The notes under the pieces are model-generated. The model saw only the letters and a list, made by a program, of their open reading frames with translations, was not told where the DNA came from and ran no database searches. DNA of 64,000 nt from assembly GCA_030653985.1 (NCBI GenBank), contig JAURYJ010000016.1, positions 1 to 64,000 of the forward strand, read 5' to 3'. The translations under genes and the position numbers were made by a program. The DNA is from Methylobacter sp. Its GTDB lineage: Bacteria; Pseudomonadota; Gammaproteobacteria; Methylococcales; Methylomonadaceae. Below are positions 11,187 to 20,898 of the stretch, one piece after another. Positions within the stretch are counted from its first letter, which is position 1, and each line of letters opens with the position of its first letter.

Positions 11187-13817
11187 CTACTTTTTCTTTT
11201 TTGACTTAGATTTGGCAGACGGTGTTTCTACAATCAAATCAGGTTTATAAGACTTATAATCCGGCGCTATGCTGATCAATAATGTTAACAAGGCTGCAAG
11301 ATAAGGAACTGCCTGTACCGAAAGAATGGCTATCCATAGCTTGCCGCTAAAATTATCAAAATGCTCCAGAGACGCCATCATACCGATACCGACACTCAAT
11401 AATATCAACAAAAGTAACTCTTCCCGTATGGTGACTAAGCCGACAAATAAAGCACCGTGCTGTTCAAACTTGGGGGTGCGCATAAACGGTTTGCCCGAGG
11501 TAAATAAGCCCTGCATGGTACCCTTGGCGACGGTATGGGTTAAGGCCAATCCAGATAATGATGCACCTAATGATTGCCACACGGAACACGGAACACGAGC
11601 CTGGTACAACCATAAGCCCCGGATAATTTTAAAGCTGAATATGCCCACAGTCGGCAATAAAAAGGCATTGGCCGGAAGCTCGCTGTGTATCGGGTCGTAA
11701 AGAATCACGGCCGTTAGGATCAAGCTGGTCATGGTAAAGACCAATGCCAGCGCATCCGAAAACCACGGCAGCCACCCGGCAATAAAATAATACTTCTGGG
11801 CGGATGTCAGCTTAGGTTCTTTAGCGGGCAAAAAGCTGCGCCAATGCGCCTTGATAATTTGCATCGCACCATAAACCCAGCGATAACGTTGGGTCATATA
11901 GCCGGACATAGTATCGGGCATAACGCCTTTGCCAAATGAATCCTTGACGTAAACCGAATCATAGCCCGCTTCATACAGACGCAAACCTAACTCGCTGTCT
12001 TCACAGATACACCATTCAGACCATTTGCCCACTTCCAGCAACGCAGACTTTCTGATCATCGTCATGGTGCCATGCTGGATAATGGCATTGTACTCGTTTC
12101 TTTGCACCATACCGATATTGAAAAATCCGGCGTATTCCCAGTAACAAAAGGACTTAAAAGCGCTTTGGTCGCGGTCGCGATAATCCTGAGGCGATTGGAT
12201 AAATCCGACATTTTCATTATCGAAATAAGGCACCATGGCATTAAGCCAATCCGGCGACAACATGTAATCGCTGTCGATAACAGCAATGATCTCGGCATCA
12301 GGAGCCGTTTGTTCAAGGGCATGATTGATCGCGCCCGCTTTAAAGCCCGGCCAGTTTTCCAGATGGAAAAACCTAAATTTCGGCCCCAGACGTTCGCAAT
12401 CGTCACGCACCGGCTCCCAGACCGCAGGGTCTTTGGTATTGTTGTCCATCACCAACACTTCCATATTGGGATAATCAACCTTGTCCAGAGCCTCCAAGGT
12501 CATACGCACCATATCGGGCGGTTCGTTATGGATCGGTAAATGCAACGATACCTTGGGATAGGTAAACTCAGGGGATGGCTTAAGCGGCTGAAAAGTCCTG
12601 GCCGTGTTTCGGTGCCAGACGACTTCGGCTATTTCCAGACTTTCTATTAATAAGATGACTGCAGCCATCACCTGCATCAAGATAAGAATAGCCCAAAATA
12701 CCATGGTAATATTGGTTTGGTATTGCTGAGCGCCTATCGATACAGACCAGAAAATGGTTGATGCGGCAAGATTGGCAATCAGCCCGAAAAACAACAAACC
12801 GGGCAGTTTTAAGCTGCTGCGGGTAAATAAAAATAAAACCATTAAAACGACACTAAAAATAGCCGCCCCGACTGCCCAATGCTCCCAGTTAGGCATCGCA
12901 ATAACATCGCTATCCATAGGATATTTAGGTTGTCTATCCGCATTAAAAACACCCCAATAAGCACCCGCCGAGCCTTCCAGTGACATTTTCCAAGGTTGAT
13001 CAAACGCCTCTACAATATAATAATTAACTTTTTCAGCATCGGCTCGATTGAGGAAGTTGCGCAGAAACTTTGCTTGATTGGACACTGATGCTGTCGCATG
13101 TTTAAACGGTTGTCCATCTGAAGGCCAACCGACCTCGGTAATGACAATAGGCTTATTGGGATAAGCTTTTTTTAGGTCATGATAACGGTCGAACACATAG
13201 TCGACGGCATCTTCCGCCGCAATACCTTCCCAATAAGGCAGAATATGGACGCCGATAAAATCGACTTCTGCAACCAGTTCAGGATGTTTAAGCCAGACAT
13301 CCCAAGTTTCTGAGGTGCTCACCGGCCGCCAAGTATTTTTTTTGACTTCACGGATATATTCGATCAGTTGTTCTGCAGTCATATCGGCACGGAGTAAAAC
13401 CTCGTTGCCCACCATAATACGAACAATGTTCGGATTATTCTGTCGGCTGACATTAATTAAGGTTTCGATTTCTTGCCGATTCTTTTCAAGATTGCCATCA
13501 ATCCAGGCACCCACCGTGGTATTCAGATTATGCTTGGCGGCCAACTCAGGAATCTTGTCCAGACCTTTAAGCACACTGTAAGTACGAACGGCGTGAACTT
13601 TATTGGCTAGCAAACTCAAGTCGCTATCAATATCGGCTTCGCTGGGATAAGTATTGCTTGTTTGTGTATCCTGCTTTCTCATGGGGTCGAAAGTGACGCC
13701 CATTGTGGTTTTAGTCCAAGGTTGCAATTGCAAGGGGTTATTAACATAACTCCAAATGCTGAAATTAATAAAAACGAGTAATGCGAGTGCAATGACAGTA
13801 ACTATCTTGGTTTTCAT
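11187..13817 (-). CDS. membrane beta-glucan synthase: GH17 domain fused to GT2
   Basis: An 876-residue fusion. An N-terminal membrane anchor (residues 7-25) precedes a GH17-like domain (about 35-310, with GNEVLLRADM and VITEVGWPSDG holding the two catalytic Glu). Then come two or three membrane segments (about 312-390), a GT2 domain (about 410-650; DSDYML, EDSELGLRL, QRYRW) and several C-terminal membrane segments, ending in a Lys/Ser-rich tail. This architecture is that of Pseudomonas NdvB-type synthases of glycerol-phosphorylated beta-1,3 glucans. A role in periplasmic glucan or exopolysaccharide is inferred. It stands alone. Confidence 0.85.
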   Translation of the reverse strand: MKTKIVTVIALALLVFINFSIWSYVNNPLQLQPWTKTTMGVTFDPMRKQDTQTSNTYPSEADIDSDLSLLANKVHAVRTYSVLKGLDKIPELAAKHNLNTTVGAWIDGNLEKNRQEIETLINVSRQNNPNIVRIMVGNEVLLRADMTAEQLIEYIREVKKNTWRPVSTSETWDVWLKHPELVAEVDFIGVHILPYWEGIAAEDAVDYVFDRYHDLKKAYPNKPIVITEVGWPSDGQPFKHATASVSNQAKFLRNFLNRADAEKVNYYIVEAFDQPWKMSLEGSAGAYWGVFNADRQPKYPMDSDVIAMPNWEHWAVGAAIFSVVLMVLFLFTRSSLKLPGLLFFGLIANLAASTIFWSVSIGAQQYQTNITMVFWAILILMQVMAAVILLIESLEIAEVVWHRNTARTFQPLKPSPEFTYPKVSLHLPIHNEPPDMVRMTLEALDKVDYPNMEVLVMDNNTKDPAVWEPVRDDCERLGPKFRFFHLENWPGFKAGAINHALEQTAPDAEIIAVIDSDYMLSPDWLNAMVPYFDNENVGFIQSPQDYRDRDQSAFKSFCYWEYAGFFNIGMVQRNEYNAIIQHGTMTMIRKSALLEVGKWSEWCICEDSELGLRLYEAGYDSVYVKDSFGKGVMPDTMSGYMTQRYRWVYGAMQIIKAHWRSFLPAKEPKLTSAQKYYFIAGWLPWFSDALALVFTMTSLILTAVILYDPIHSELPANAFLLPTVGIFSFKIIRGLWLYQARVPCSVWQSLGASLSGLALTHTVAKGTMQGLFTSGKPFMRTPKFEQHGALFVGLVTIREELLLLILLSVGIGMMASLEHFDNFSGKLWIAILSVQAVPYLAALLTLLISIAPDYKSYKPDLIVETPSAKSKSKKKK

Positions 13818-13931
13818 TTAGTTGCTCGAGTATTCCGCTGAACAGAGAAAAATATTTATTTGATTGTGCATTTAAAGCAACGGTTTATTACCTATATTTC
13901 TGTAGGTATATACATGAATAGCGCTTGAGTA

Positions 13932-15398
13932 CTATTTTTTTATATAAAGATCGGTAATTGAACCGGTGATCATTTCAGCGGCAAAACCAAAGGTCTCTGA
14001 CAACGTCGGATGCGGATGGATAGTCAAACTGATATCTTCGGCATCAGCACCCATTTCCAGCGCCAGTACCGCCTCGGCAATTAATTCACCGGCATTGGTG
14101 CCGACCATGCCCGCACCGAGTATCCTGCCGGTCTGTTTGTCACAGAGTATTTTGGTCAAGCCTTCTTTGCGGCCAATACTTAATGAGCGTCCGCTGGCTG
14201 CCCACGGAAAAGCCGCTTTGTCATAGTCTATGCCCTGTTGCTTGGCCTGATTTTCAGTCAGCCCCATCCAGGCTATTTCAGGATCGGTATAGGCAACAGA
14301 AGGAATAGTTAAAGCATCAAAACCGGCCTTATGTCCGGCTGCCACTTCGGCGGCCACCTTGCCTTCATGTACGGCTTTGTGCGCCAGCATCGGATTACCG
14401 ACGATATCGCCTATCGCAAAAATATGCGGGACATTGGTACGCTGCTGCTTGTCGGCCGCGATGAAACCGAGTTCATCGACATTAACCCCTGCCAACTCCG
14501 CAGCGATCAGCTTACCGTTAGGTCTACGTCCTACAGCCACTAAAACCGCATCGAACAATTCTGATTCCGGTGCGCCTTTACCTTTATCGCTAGTACCACC
14601 AGCCGACTCTGCACGGTCGAATGTGACTTTCAAGCCTTTCTTGTCGGCTTCAATGGAAGTCACCTTGGTTTGCAGCCAGATGTTTTTATACTGTTTTTTA
14701 ATACGCCGATACAGCGGCGTCACCAAATCGTTATCACAACCGGGAATGATCTGATCCATCAGCTCGACTACGCTGATTTCGGAACCGAGCGCATGATAAA
14801 CCGTAGCCATTTCCAAACCGATAATGCCGCCGCCGACGATCAACAGTTTTTTCGGAATCTCTGTTAATTCCAGTGCGTCGGTCGAATCCCATAAACGCGG
14901 ATCATCATGCGGAAAACTGGGTATTTTAGTGGGATGCGATCCTGCCGCAATAACCGCCTGCTCGAAACTCACGGTAGTTACCCCCGTTTCGGTTTGCACT
15001 TCGACTGTATTCGATGAAGTAAAACGCCCTGTACCTTGAATTAACCTTATTTTGCGCTGTTTTACCAAACGGGCAAGCCCGTCATTCAAGCCTGCGCTAA
15101 CGCTTTGTTTCCATGAGCGAATCTTATCTATATCGAGCACTGGCTTGCCAAAAATGACACCGTGTTGCTCAAATTCATCCGCTTCATGAATGACCTGCGC
15201 TGTATGCAACAGAGCTTTAGACGGAATACAGCCGACATTAAGACACACGCCCCCAAGAACCGAATAGCGCTCAATCAACACCACTTGCTTGCCTAAATCG
15301 GCAGCGCGAAAGGCTGCCGTGTAACCGCCAGGACCGCCGCCCAATACCAGAACTTCAGCCTGTATTACTGACTCATCAACCGCTGGATTAGCATCCAT
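13932..15398 (-). CDS. lpdA: dihydrolipoyl dehydrogenase (E3 of pyruvate dehydrogenase)
   Basis: E3 reoxidises dihydrolipoamide with NAD+. The protein has an FAD-binding GGGPGGYTAAFRAADLG motif, the redox disulfide GGVCLNVGCIPSK, an NAD motif VGGGIIGLEMATVY and the C-terminal catalytic pair HPHPTLSE. I chose the ATG at 15398 (488 residues) because AGGGGAATA precedes it. A GTG seven codons upstream would place that ribosome site inside the gene. It is the last gene of aceE-aceF-lpdA. Confidence 0.95.
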   Translation of the reverse strand: MDANPAVDESVIQAEVLVLGGGPGGYTAAFRAADLGKQVVLIERYSVLGGVCLNVGCIPSKALLHTAQVIHEADEFEQHGVIFGKPVLDIDKIRSWKQSVSAGLNDGLARLVKQRKIRLIQGTGRFTSSNTVEVQTETGVTTVSFEQAVIAAGSHPTKIPSFPHDDPRLWDSTDALELTEIPKKLLIVGGGIIGLEMATVYHALGSEISVVELMDQIIPGCDNDLVTPLYRRIKKQYKNIWLQTKVTSIEADKKGLKVTFDRAESAGGTSDKGKGAPESELFDAVLVAVGRRPNGKLIAAELAGVNVDELGFIAADKQQRTNVPHIFAIGDIVGNPMLAHKAVHEGKVAAEVAAGHKAGFDALTIPSVAYTDPEIAWMGLTENQAKQQGIDYDKAAFPWAASGRSLSIGRKEGLTKILCDKQTGRILGAGMVGTNAGELIAEAVLALEMGADAEDISLTIHPHPTLSETFGFAAEMITGSITDLYIKK

Positions 15399-15419
15399 AT
15401 TATTCCCCTGATTAAACAC

Positions 15420-16715
15420 TTAAAGTAATAAGCGGCGAATATCGCCCAAATACTGTTTAACGGCAGCCATGAAACGCGCGCCTTCTGCTCCGTCAATCAC
15501 GCGATGATCATAAGTCAGGTCGAGCGGCAACATCAGGCGCGGCAAAAATTCCTTGCCATTCCAGACCGGCTGCATTTTGGCGCGAGTAACCCCGAGTATC
15601 GCCACTTCCGGCGCATTGACGATAGGCGTAAAAGCGGTGCCGCCGATACCGCCAAGACTGGAAATAGTAATACAACCGCCTTGCATATCGGCAGGCATCA
15701 GCTTACCCAAGCGGGCTTTGTTGCTTTTCTCAGCCAATTCGGCAGACAATTCGTTGATGCCTTTACGGTTGACATCGCGTAACACCGGAACCACTAAACC
15801 GTTGGGCGTATCGACCGCGATACCAATATTTAAATATTTCTTGAATATCAGTTTTTCGCCATCAGCAGACAATGATGAGTTAAATTGCGGAAACTGTTCC
15901 ATAGCCGCTACCAGCGCCTTAATAATAAATAGCAGGCCAGTGATTTTGATGTCATCCTTGGATTTTTCGGCATTCAGCGCAATGCGGAATGCTTCCATTT
16001 CGGTAATATCCGCTTCGTCATGGTAGGTGACCATAGGCAAATTTAGCCACACGCGATTCAGATTTTTTCCTGTCAGCCGTTTGATTTTGCTAAGTTGCTG
16101 CTCTTCGGTCTCACCGAATTGGGAGAAATCAATACTCGGCATTGCCGGAATTCCACTGCCGTTTTGTACGACAGCTTCAGTCATAACCTTCTTGACGAAA
16201 CTTTTCACATCGTCTTTTAAGATGCGTCCTTTGCGGCCACTGCCGACGGTTATTTTTTGTATATCGACACCCAGCTCGCGGGCAAAAAGCCGAACCGCCG
16301 GTGTAGCATGAGCCGCTGTTGCCGCATCTATGCCAGCCAAAGATTCAGGCTTAACAACGACAGCTTCAACCGCTGCAACTGCTTGCTGTACCGGTGCAAC
16401 TGCTTGCTGTACCGGTTGTTCCTGTGGCGCAATACTAACCTCTTCTTCGGCTACGCTCGGAGTCACCACTTCGGTACTTGGCAATAGCGTCACCACCAGC
16501 GTCCCTTCGGAGACTTTATCGCCAGATTTGATGAAAACCTCCTGCACAACACCGGCTGCACTGGCCGGTAAATCCATGCTGGCCTTGTCGGTTTCGAGCA
16601 CCGCCAGGGTTTGTTCCAGTTTTACCGTATCACCGGCCTTAACCAATACGTCAACGACATCAATATCAGCGACATTGCCGACATCAGGAACCTTAATTTC
16701 AATTAGAGCAGCCAT
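15420..16715 (-). CDS. aceF: dihydrolipoyllysine acetyltransferase (E2 of pyruvate dehydrogenase)
   Basis: E2 moves the acetyl group from E1 to CoA. Domains in order: one lipoyl domain (lipoyl Lys in ETDKASMDLP near residue 44), an Ala/Val/Gln linker, the peripheral subunit-binding domain (ATPAVRLFARELGVD, GRILKDDV) and the catalytic domain with DHRVIDGAEGARF. At 431 residues it has a single lipoyl domain, against three in E. coli. The ATG at 16715 has a GAAGGAA ribosome site; a TTG two codons upstream was rejected. The linker contains an exact tandem 21-base duplication. Confidence 0.95.
   Translation of the reverse strand: MAALIEIKVPDVGNVADIDVVDVLVKAGDTVKLEQTLAVLETDKASMDLPASAAGVVQEVFIKSGDKVSEGTLVVTLLPSTEVVTPSVAEEEVSIAPQEQPVQQAVAPVQQAVAAVEAVVVKPESLAGIDAATAAHATPAVRLFARELGVDIQKITVGSGRKGRILKDDVKSFVKKVMTEAVVQNGSGIPAMPSIDFSQFGETEEQQLSKIKRLTGKNLNRVWLNLPMVTYHDEADITEMEAFRIALNAEKSKDDIKITGLLFIIKALVAAMEQFPQFNSSLSADGEKLIFKKYLNIGIAVDTPNGLVVPVLRDVNRKGINELSAELAEKSNKARLGKLMPADMQGGCITISSLGGIGGTAFTPIVNAPEVAILGVTRAKMQPVWNGKEFLPRLMLPLDLTYDHRVIDGAEGARFMAAVKQYLGDIRRLLL
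16375..16416 (-). repeat. exact tandem 21-bp duplication in the AceF linker
   Basis: Bases 16375-16395 and 16396-16416 are identical and in frame. They encode two copies of the heptapeptide PVQQAVA in the flexible linker after the lipoyl domain. The duplication lengthens the swinging arm without disturbing a folded domain. Confidence 0.85.
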
Positions 16716-16730
16716 GTTCAATTCCTTCAG

Positions 16731-19433
16731 TTAAATTAGCCAGGGAGATGTGACATCAGGGTTTATGCCGTATTTGGCAATAGCCACATCCACTTTGGCG
16801 GCATCGAACTGCCCCAGGTCTACCAAGCTTTTTAGTGCCGCAATGGTGACGTGGTAACGGTCTACCTCAAAAAACCGGCGCAGGTTTTCGCGGGTATCGG
16901 AACGGCCAAAACCATCGGTACCCAGCACCGTATAAGGCGCGGAAATAAGGCTGCGAATCTGTTCGGCAAAGGCGCGGGTGTAATCGCTGGCCGCAATCAC
17001 CGGGCCTTGCGCACTGGCCAGACAACTTGCGACATGAGATTGCTTAGGCGTTTCGGTAGGATGGAGACGGTTCCAACGCTCACAGGTTTGGCCGTTTCTG
17101 GCCAGTTCGGTAAAGCTGGTGCAACTCCATAAATCAGCGTCAACGCCCCAATCATTACTTAATAATTCAGCCGCCGCTTCGACTTCGCGGAAAATCGTGC
17201 CTGAACCCAGCAATTGAACTCTAGGAGCTAATGCCGAAGAGCTGCTGGGAACAGCGGCATTAGCCCCTTTCTTAAAGCTGTACATGCCTTTGAGTATGTC
17301 CAATTCCACGCCTTTAGGCATCGCAGGATGGGCATAATTTTCGTTCATCACGGTGATGTAATAAAAAACATCTTCCTGATCGACGTACATGCGTCGTAAA
17401 CCGTCTTGGATAATCACCGCGACTTCATAGGCATAAGTGGGATCGTAAGATACGCAGTTGGGTACGGTTGCGGCCATCAAATGACTGTGTCCGTCTTCAT
17501 GTTGCAGACCTTCGCCGTTCAGCGTGGTTCTGCCTGCGGTGCCACCCATTAAAAAACCACGGGTGCGTTGGTCGGCGGCCGCCCAGATTAAATCGCCGAC
17601 TCGCTGAAAGCCGAACATCGAATAATAAATAAAGAACGGAATCATCGGCACGTTATGGGTCGAATACGAAGTACCTGCGGCAATCCAATCGCACAAACCG
17701 CCGGCTTCATTGATACCTTCCTGCAAGACCTGTCCGTGTTTGTCTTCCTTGTAGAACATCAGCTGATCGGCATCTTGCGGAGTATACAACTGACCGACCT
17801 GCGACCAGATACCCAACTGCCGGAACATACCTTCCATGCCAAACGTTCTGGATTCGTCAGGAACAATCGGCACGATGCGTTTGCCGATATTTTTATCTTT
17901 GGTCAGAATATTAAGCAAACGCACGAAAGCCATGGTCGTAGAGGTTTCCCTGCCCTCCCCGCTGGCTTCCAGCAACGGCTTGAAATCGCTCAATACCGGC
18001 ACATCCAGTGCGTAAGATTTTGCCCTTCTGGCGGGTAAATGGCCGCCCAGTTCATTGCGGCGTTTCTTCATGTAAGCCAGTTCTTTTGAACCTTCGGCAA
18101 AGCTCAGATAAGGCAACTCGTGTAGCTCTTCGTCAGTCACCGGCAACGCATAACGGCTCCGGAAGTTGCTTAACGAACTGGGGCTCATTTTTTTCTGTTG
18201 ATGAGAGATATTTTGAGCTTCTCCTGATTCGCCCATGCCATAACCTTTAATGGTTTTAGCCAGAATCACTGTGGGCTGGCCTTTATGGTTTACCGCCGTA
18301 TGGAAAGCGGCAAAAACTTTAACCGGATCATGTCCGCCGCGATTAAGCTCATAGATATCGCGATCCGACCAGTCGGAAACCATGGCTTTTAATTCTGGCG
18401 TATTAAAGAAATGTTCGCGCACGTAGGCACCATCTTTAGCCTTAAAGGTTTGATAATCGCCATCGACACAGGACATCATTCGCGCCGCCAGCAACCCGTC
18501 TTTATCGCGTGCTAGCAAGGTATCCCAGCGCTGTCCCCAAACCAGTTTGATGACATTCCAACCGGCACCGCGAAACTCGCTTTCCAGTTCTTGAATAATC
18601 TTGCCATTACCGCGCACCGGCCCATCGAGACGTTGCAGATTGCAGTTGATCACAAAAATAAGATTATCCAGCTTTTCCCGTCCAGCCATACCGATGGCGC
18701 CTAATGATTCCGGCTCGTCAGTTTCTCCGTCACCCAGAAAGCTCCAAACCTTACGCTCTGAAGTATCGGCAAAACCGCGATCCTGCAAATAGCGCATAAA
18801 TCGTGCCTGATAAATAGCCATAATCGGGCCAAGACCCATAGAAACCGTGGGAAATTGCCAGAAATCCGGCATCAGCCAGGGGTGAGGATAAGATGGCAAG
18901 CCGTTGCCGTTCACTTCCTGGCGAAAATTATCCATCTGTTCCAAAGATAATCGTCCCAGCAGAAACGCACGGGCATAATCGCCCGGCGTTAAGTGACCCT
19001 GAGTAAAAATCAAATCACCGCCATGTTGATCTGAAGGCGCATGCCAGAAATGGTTGTAACCGACGTCATATAGAGTAGCTGCTGATGCAAAACTGGCAAT
19101 ATGCCCACCAACGTTGGTGTGCTTATTTGCCCTTAACACCATCATCATCGCATTCCAACGCACATAAGCACGAATTTTGTGTTCTATATTAACGTCGCCG
19201 GGAAACTGCGCCTGTTGTGCAACAGGAATGGTATTGATATAAGCGGTATTGGCGCTGAAAGGAATATCGAAGCCCGCATGTCGAGTCACCTCAACCAACC
19301 GCTCAATCAGGAAGTGTACACGTTCGCTGCCGTCGTGTTCTAACACGGCTTGCAACGCTTCAACCCACTCCCTGGTTTCTGCTGGATCGATGTCATTCTG
19401 TCCGGTGATTTTTGAGATTAAACTGTTGGTCAT
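16731..19433 (-). CDS. aceE: pyruvate dehydrogenase E1 component, homodimeric
   Basis: E1 decarboxylates pyruvate on thiamine diphosphate and acetylates the lipoyl arm of AceF. The 900-residue length is that of the homodimeric gammaproteobacterial type. The TPP/Mg motif runs from FLGDGETDEPES to FVINCNLQ, near residues 228-262, and the active-site loop segment GKTIKGYGMGESGE is present. It starts the aceE-aceF-lpdA operon; aceF begins 15 bases after its stop. No PdhR gene or obvious PdhR operator was seen upstream. Confidence 0.96.
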   Translation of the reverse strand: MTNSLISKITGQNDIDPAETREWVEALQAVLEHDGSERVHFLIERLVEVTRHAGFDIPFSANTAYINTIPVAQQAQFPGDVNIEHKIRAYVRWNAMMMVLRANKHTNVGGHIASFASAATLYDVGYNHFWHAPSDQHGGDLIFTQGHLTPGDYARAFLLGRLSLEQMDNFRQEVNGNGLPSYPHPWLMPDFWQFPTVSMGLGPIMAIYQARFMRYLQDRGFADTSERKVWSFLGDGETDEPESLGAIGMAGREKLDNLIFVINCNLQRLDGPVRGNGKIIQELESEFRGAGWNVIKLVWGQRWDTLLARDKDGLLAARMMSCVDGDYQTFKAKDGAYVREHFFNTPELKAMVSDWSDRDIYELNRGGHDPVKVFAAFHTAVNHKGQPTVILAKTIKGYGMGESGEAQNISHQQKKMSPSSLSNFRSRYALPVTDEELHELPYLSFAEGSKELAYMKKRRNELGGHLPARRAKSYALDVPVLSDFKPLLEASGEGRETSTTMAFVRLLNILTKDKNIGKRIVPIVPDESRTFGMEGMFRQLGIWSQVGQLYTPQDADQLMFYKEDKHGQVLQEGINEAGGLCDWIAAGTSYSTHNVPMIPFFIYYSMFGFQRVGDLIWAAADQRTRGFLMGGTAGRTTLNGEGLQHEDGHSHLMAATVPNCVSYDPTYAYEVAVIIQDGLRRMYVDQEDVFYYITVMNENYAHPAMPKGVELDILKGMYSFKKGANAAVPSSSSALAPRVQLLGSGTIFREVEAAAELLSNDWGVDADLWSCTSFTELARNGQTCERWNRLHPTETPKQSHVASCLASAQGPVIAASDYTRAFAEQIRSLISAPYTVLGTDGFGRSDTRENLRRFFEVDRYHVTIAALKSLVDLGQFDAAKVDVAIAKYGINPDVTSPWLI

Positions 19434-19574
19434 TGATTGATCCTGTTACGACGGGTATGCATGGATTAAAAATTGTGAGTTAGTTTTACCTAAAGGGCGC
19501 GAACGTAAAGTAACCCGGCATTTTACTGAAATAGTAAAAATAAGGCCAGAAACGCTCTATTTATCAGTTTTTTC

Positions 19575-19820
19575 GTAAAACCCCCTTCCTTCAGGTCGGG
19601 GATGTAAGGATGCGCTTGATTTTTCTTTTTCAAAGTTGTAGGCTCATTTTGTGCTGATGGCGCTAGTCGCCCTAAGTTAGCATGATACTTCCATAGCGGC
19701 GAGAATCGCCGGTACTGCTAACTGAGGCACTGTTAGCCAAGTCAGGAGACGTAAATCCTCTGTTCTTGCTGGTGCCGTTGACGTTAGAAGCCCCGTCCTT
19801 TAGGTCGGAGTAATTCACTG
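19575..19820 (+). mobile_element. tnpB-less IS200/IS605-like element (element A) with omega-RNA-like scaffold
   Basis: A roughly 245-base unit lies between two end hairpins. The left hairpin is at 19582-19601 (CCCCTTCC, TTCA, then GGTCGGGG), followed by GATGTAAGG. The right one is at 19791-19810 (CCCCGTCC, TTTA, GGTCGG), preceded by GTTAGAAG and followed by GTAATTCAC. These are wordings typical of ends of IS200/IS605 elements carrying TnpB. The interior contains no tnpA or tnpB. It folds into strong stems: CCTAAGTTAGCA at 671-682 of this kb with TGCTAACTGAGG at 716-727 (11 of 12 pairs), nested GGCGA/TCGCC (698-702/706-710), and GGCG/CGCC (659-662/668-671). I infer a non-autonomous derivative keeping the guide-RNA scaffold region. 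Confidence 0.55.
19651..19815 (+). ncRNA. putative orphan omega-RNA-like structured RNA
   Basis: The part of element A rich in nested stems ends at the right hairpin, where TnpB guide RNAs normally end their scaffold and pass into the guide. If transcribed, the bases just after about 19820 would be in the guide position. Expression is unknown, and no TnpB gene exists in the window to use it. Function is inference from family resemblance only. Confidence 0.35.
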
Positions 19821-20015
19821 CGCACAGTATAAACAATGCAGAGGGGACAATGCACCCGTTTTAGTCATTTCGATACTGAAACAAGACGACCCATTCGCGT
19901 TTCACAGGTCGGATGTTTGTTTTTTTACGACATGACGGTTTATCATAGACCAAGTTACCCTACGATCAGAACAGACGAATTCTTCACTCACCAACCCTCA
20001 TCTTACTAATAAATC

Positions 20016-20843
20016 ATGGACTTAATATTAACGCTTAAAGCTATTATTCTGGGCATTGTTGAAGGCCTAACCGAATTTTTACCGATTTCCAGTACCGGAC
20101 ATTTAATCCTGGTTGGCGACTTACTGGATTTTAATGATGACAAAGGCAAGTTGTTTTCAATTGTTATTCAGGTTGGTGCCATCCTGGCCGTGTGCTGGGA
20201 ATATCGCGCCAAAATCGCCGAGGTTATCAGAGGCTTGCCCAGCTCGACGCAGGCGCGAAAATTCGTCGTTAACCTGATGATTGCATTCATGCCGTTAGCG
20301 ATCCTGGGCTTATTGTTCGGAAAATACATCAAAGCCGTCTTGTTCAAGCCCATTCCGGTGGCTCTGGCGTTTATTGTCGGCGCTTTCGTGATTATCTGGG
20401 CAGAGAAAAGGGAACATAAAATCCGCATTCACGAAATCGAAGATTTGAGCCCACTGGATGCATTAAAACTCGGTGTCGCACAAGCTTTTGCATTAATTCC
20501 TGGAGCGTCACGATCCGGCTCAACCATCATCGGCGGCTTGTTATTCGGCCTGTCGCGCAAAGCCGCAACTGAATTTTCGTTTTTTTTAGCGATTCCCACG
20601 CTGATTGCGGCCAGCATTTATGATTTGTATAAACATCGCGATTTATTAGAGTTGGCAGTCGACGGCCCCTATTTTATCGCTGGCCTGATCACCGCATTCC
20701 TCAGTGCGCTATTGGCCATCAAGGCGTTATTGCGCTATATCAGTCATCATGACTTCATTGTTTTCGCCTGGTACCGCATAGCCTTTGGCTTGATTGTTAT
20801 TGCCACATCATACAGCGGCCTAGTGCAATGGACTGTTGATTAA
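20016..20843 (+). CDS. uppP: undecaprenyl-diphosphatase (UppP/BacA)
   Basis: UppP dephosphorylates undecaprenyl pyrophosphate at the membrane so the lipid carrier can be reused for peptidoglycan and polysaccharide synthesis. The 275-residue, multi-span protein carries both family motifs: [15 protein letters not shown] near residue 18 and [10 protein letters not shown] near residue 162. It is monocistronic, convergent with tpx. Confidence 0.96.
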   Translation: MDLILTLKAIILGIVEGLTEFLPISSTGHLILVGDLLDFNDDKGKLFSIVIQVGAILAVCWEYRAKIAEVIRGLPSSTQARKFVVNLMIAFMPLAILGLLFGKYIKAVLFKPIPVALAFIVGAFVIIWAEKREHKIRIHEIEDLSPLDALKLGVAQAFALIPGASRSGSTIIGGLLFGLSRKAATEFSFFLAIPTLIAASIYDLYKHRDLLELAVDGPYFIAGLITAFLSALLAIKALLRYISHHDFIVFAWYRIAFGLIVIATSYSGLVQWTVD

Positions 20844-20898
20844 TACACCTTGGGCAAGACAACTAAACAGATTCTGCGTGACCAAGCGAAAACCCGTT

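Larger units (their letters stand above)
19434..20015. other. 582-base gap between divergent aceE and uppP
   Basis: This gap carries no plausible protein gene. Its centre (about 19575-19820) is the structured IS200/IS605-type element described separately. The flanks must hold the promoters of aceE (leftward) and uppP (rightward), but no confident -35/-10 pair was recognised. Confidence 0.7.
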
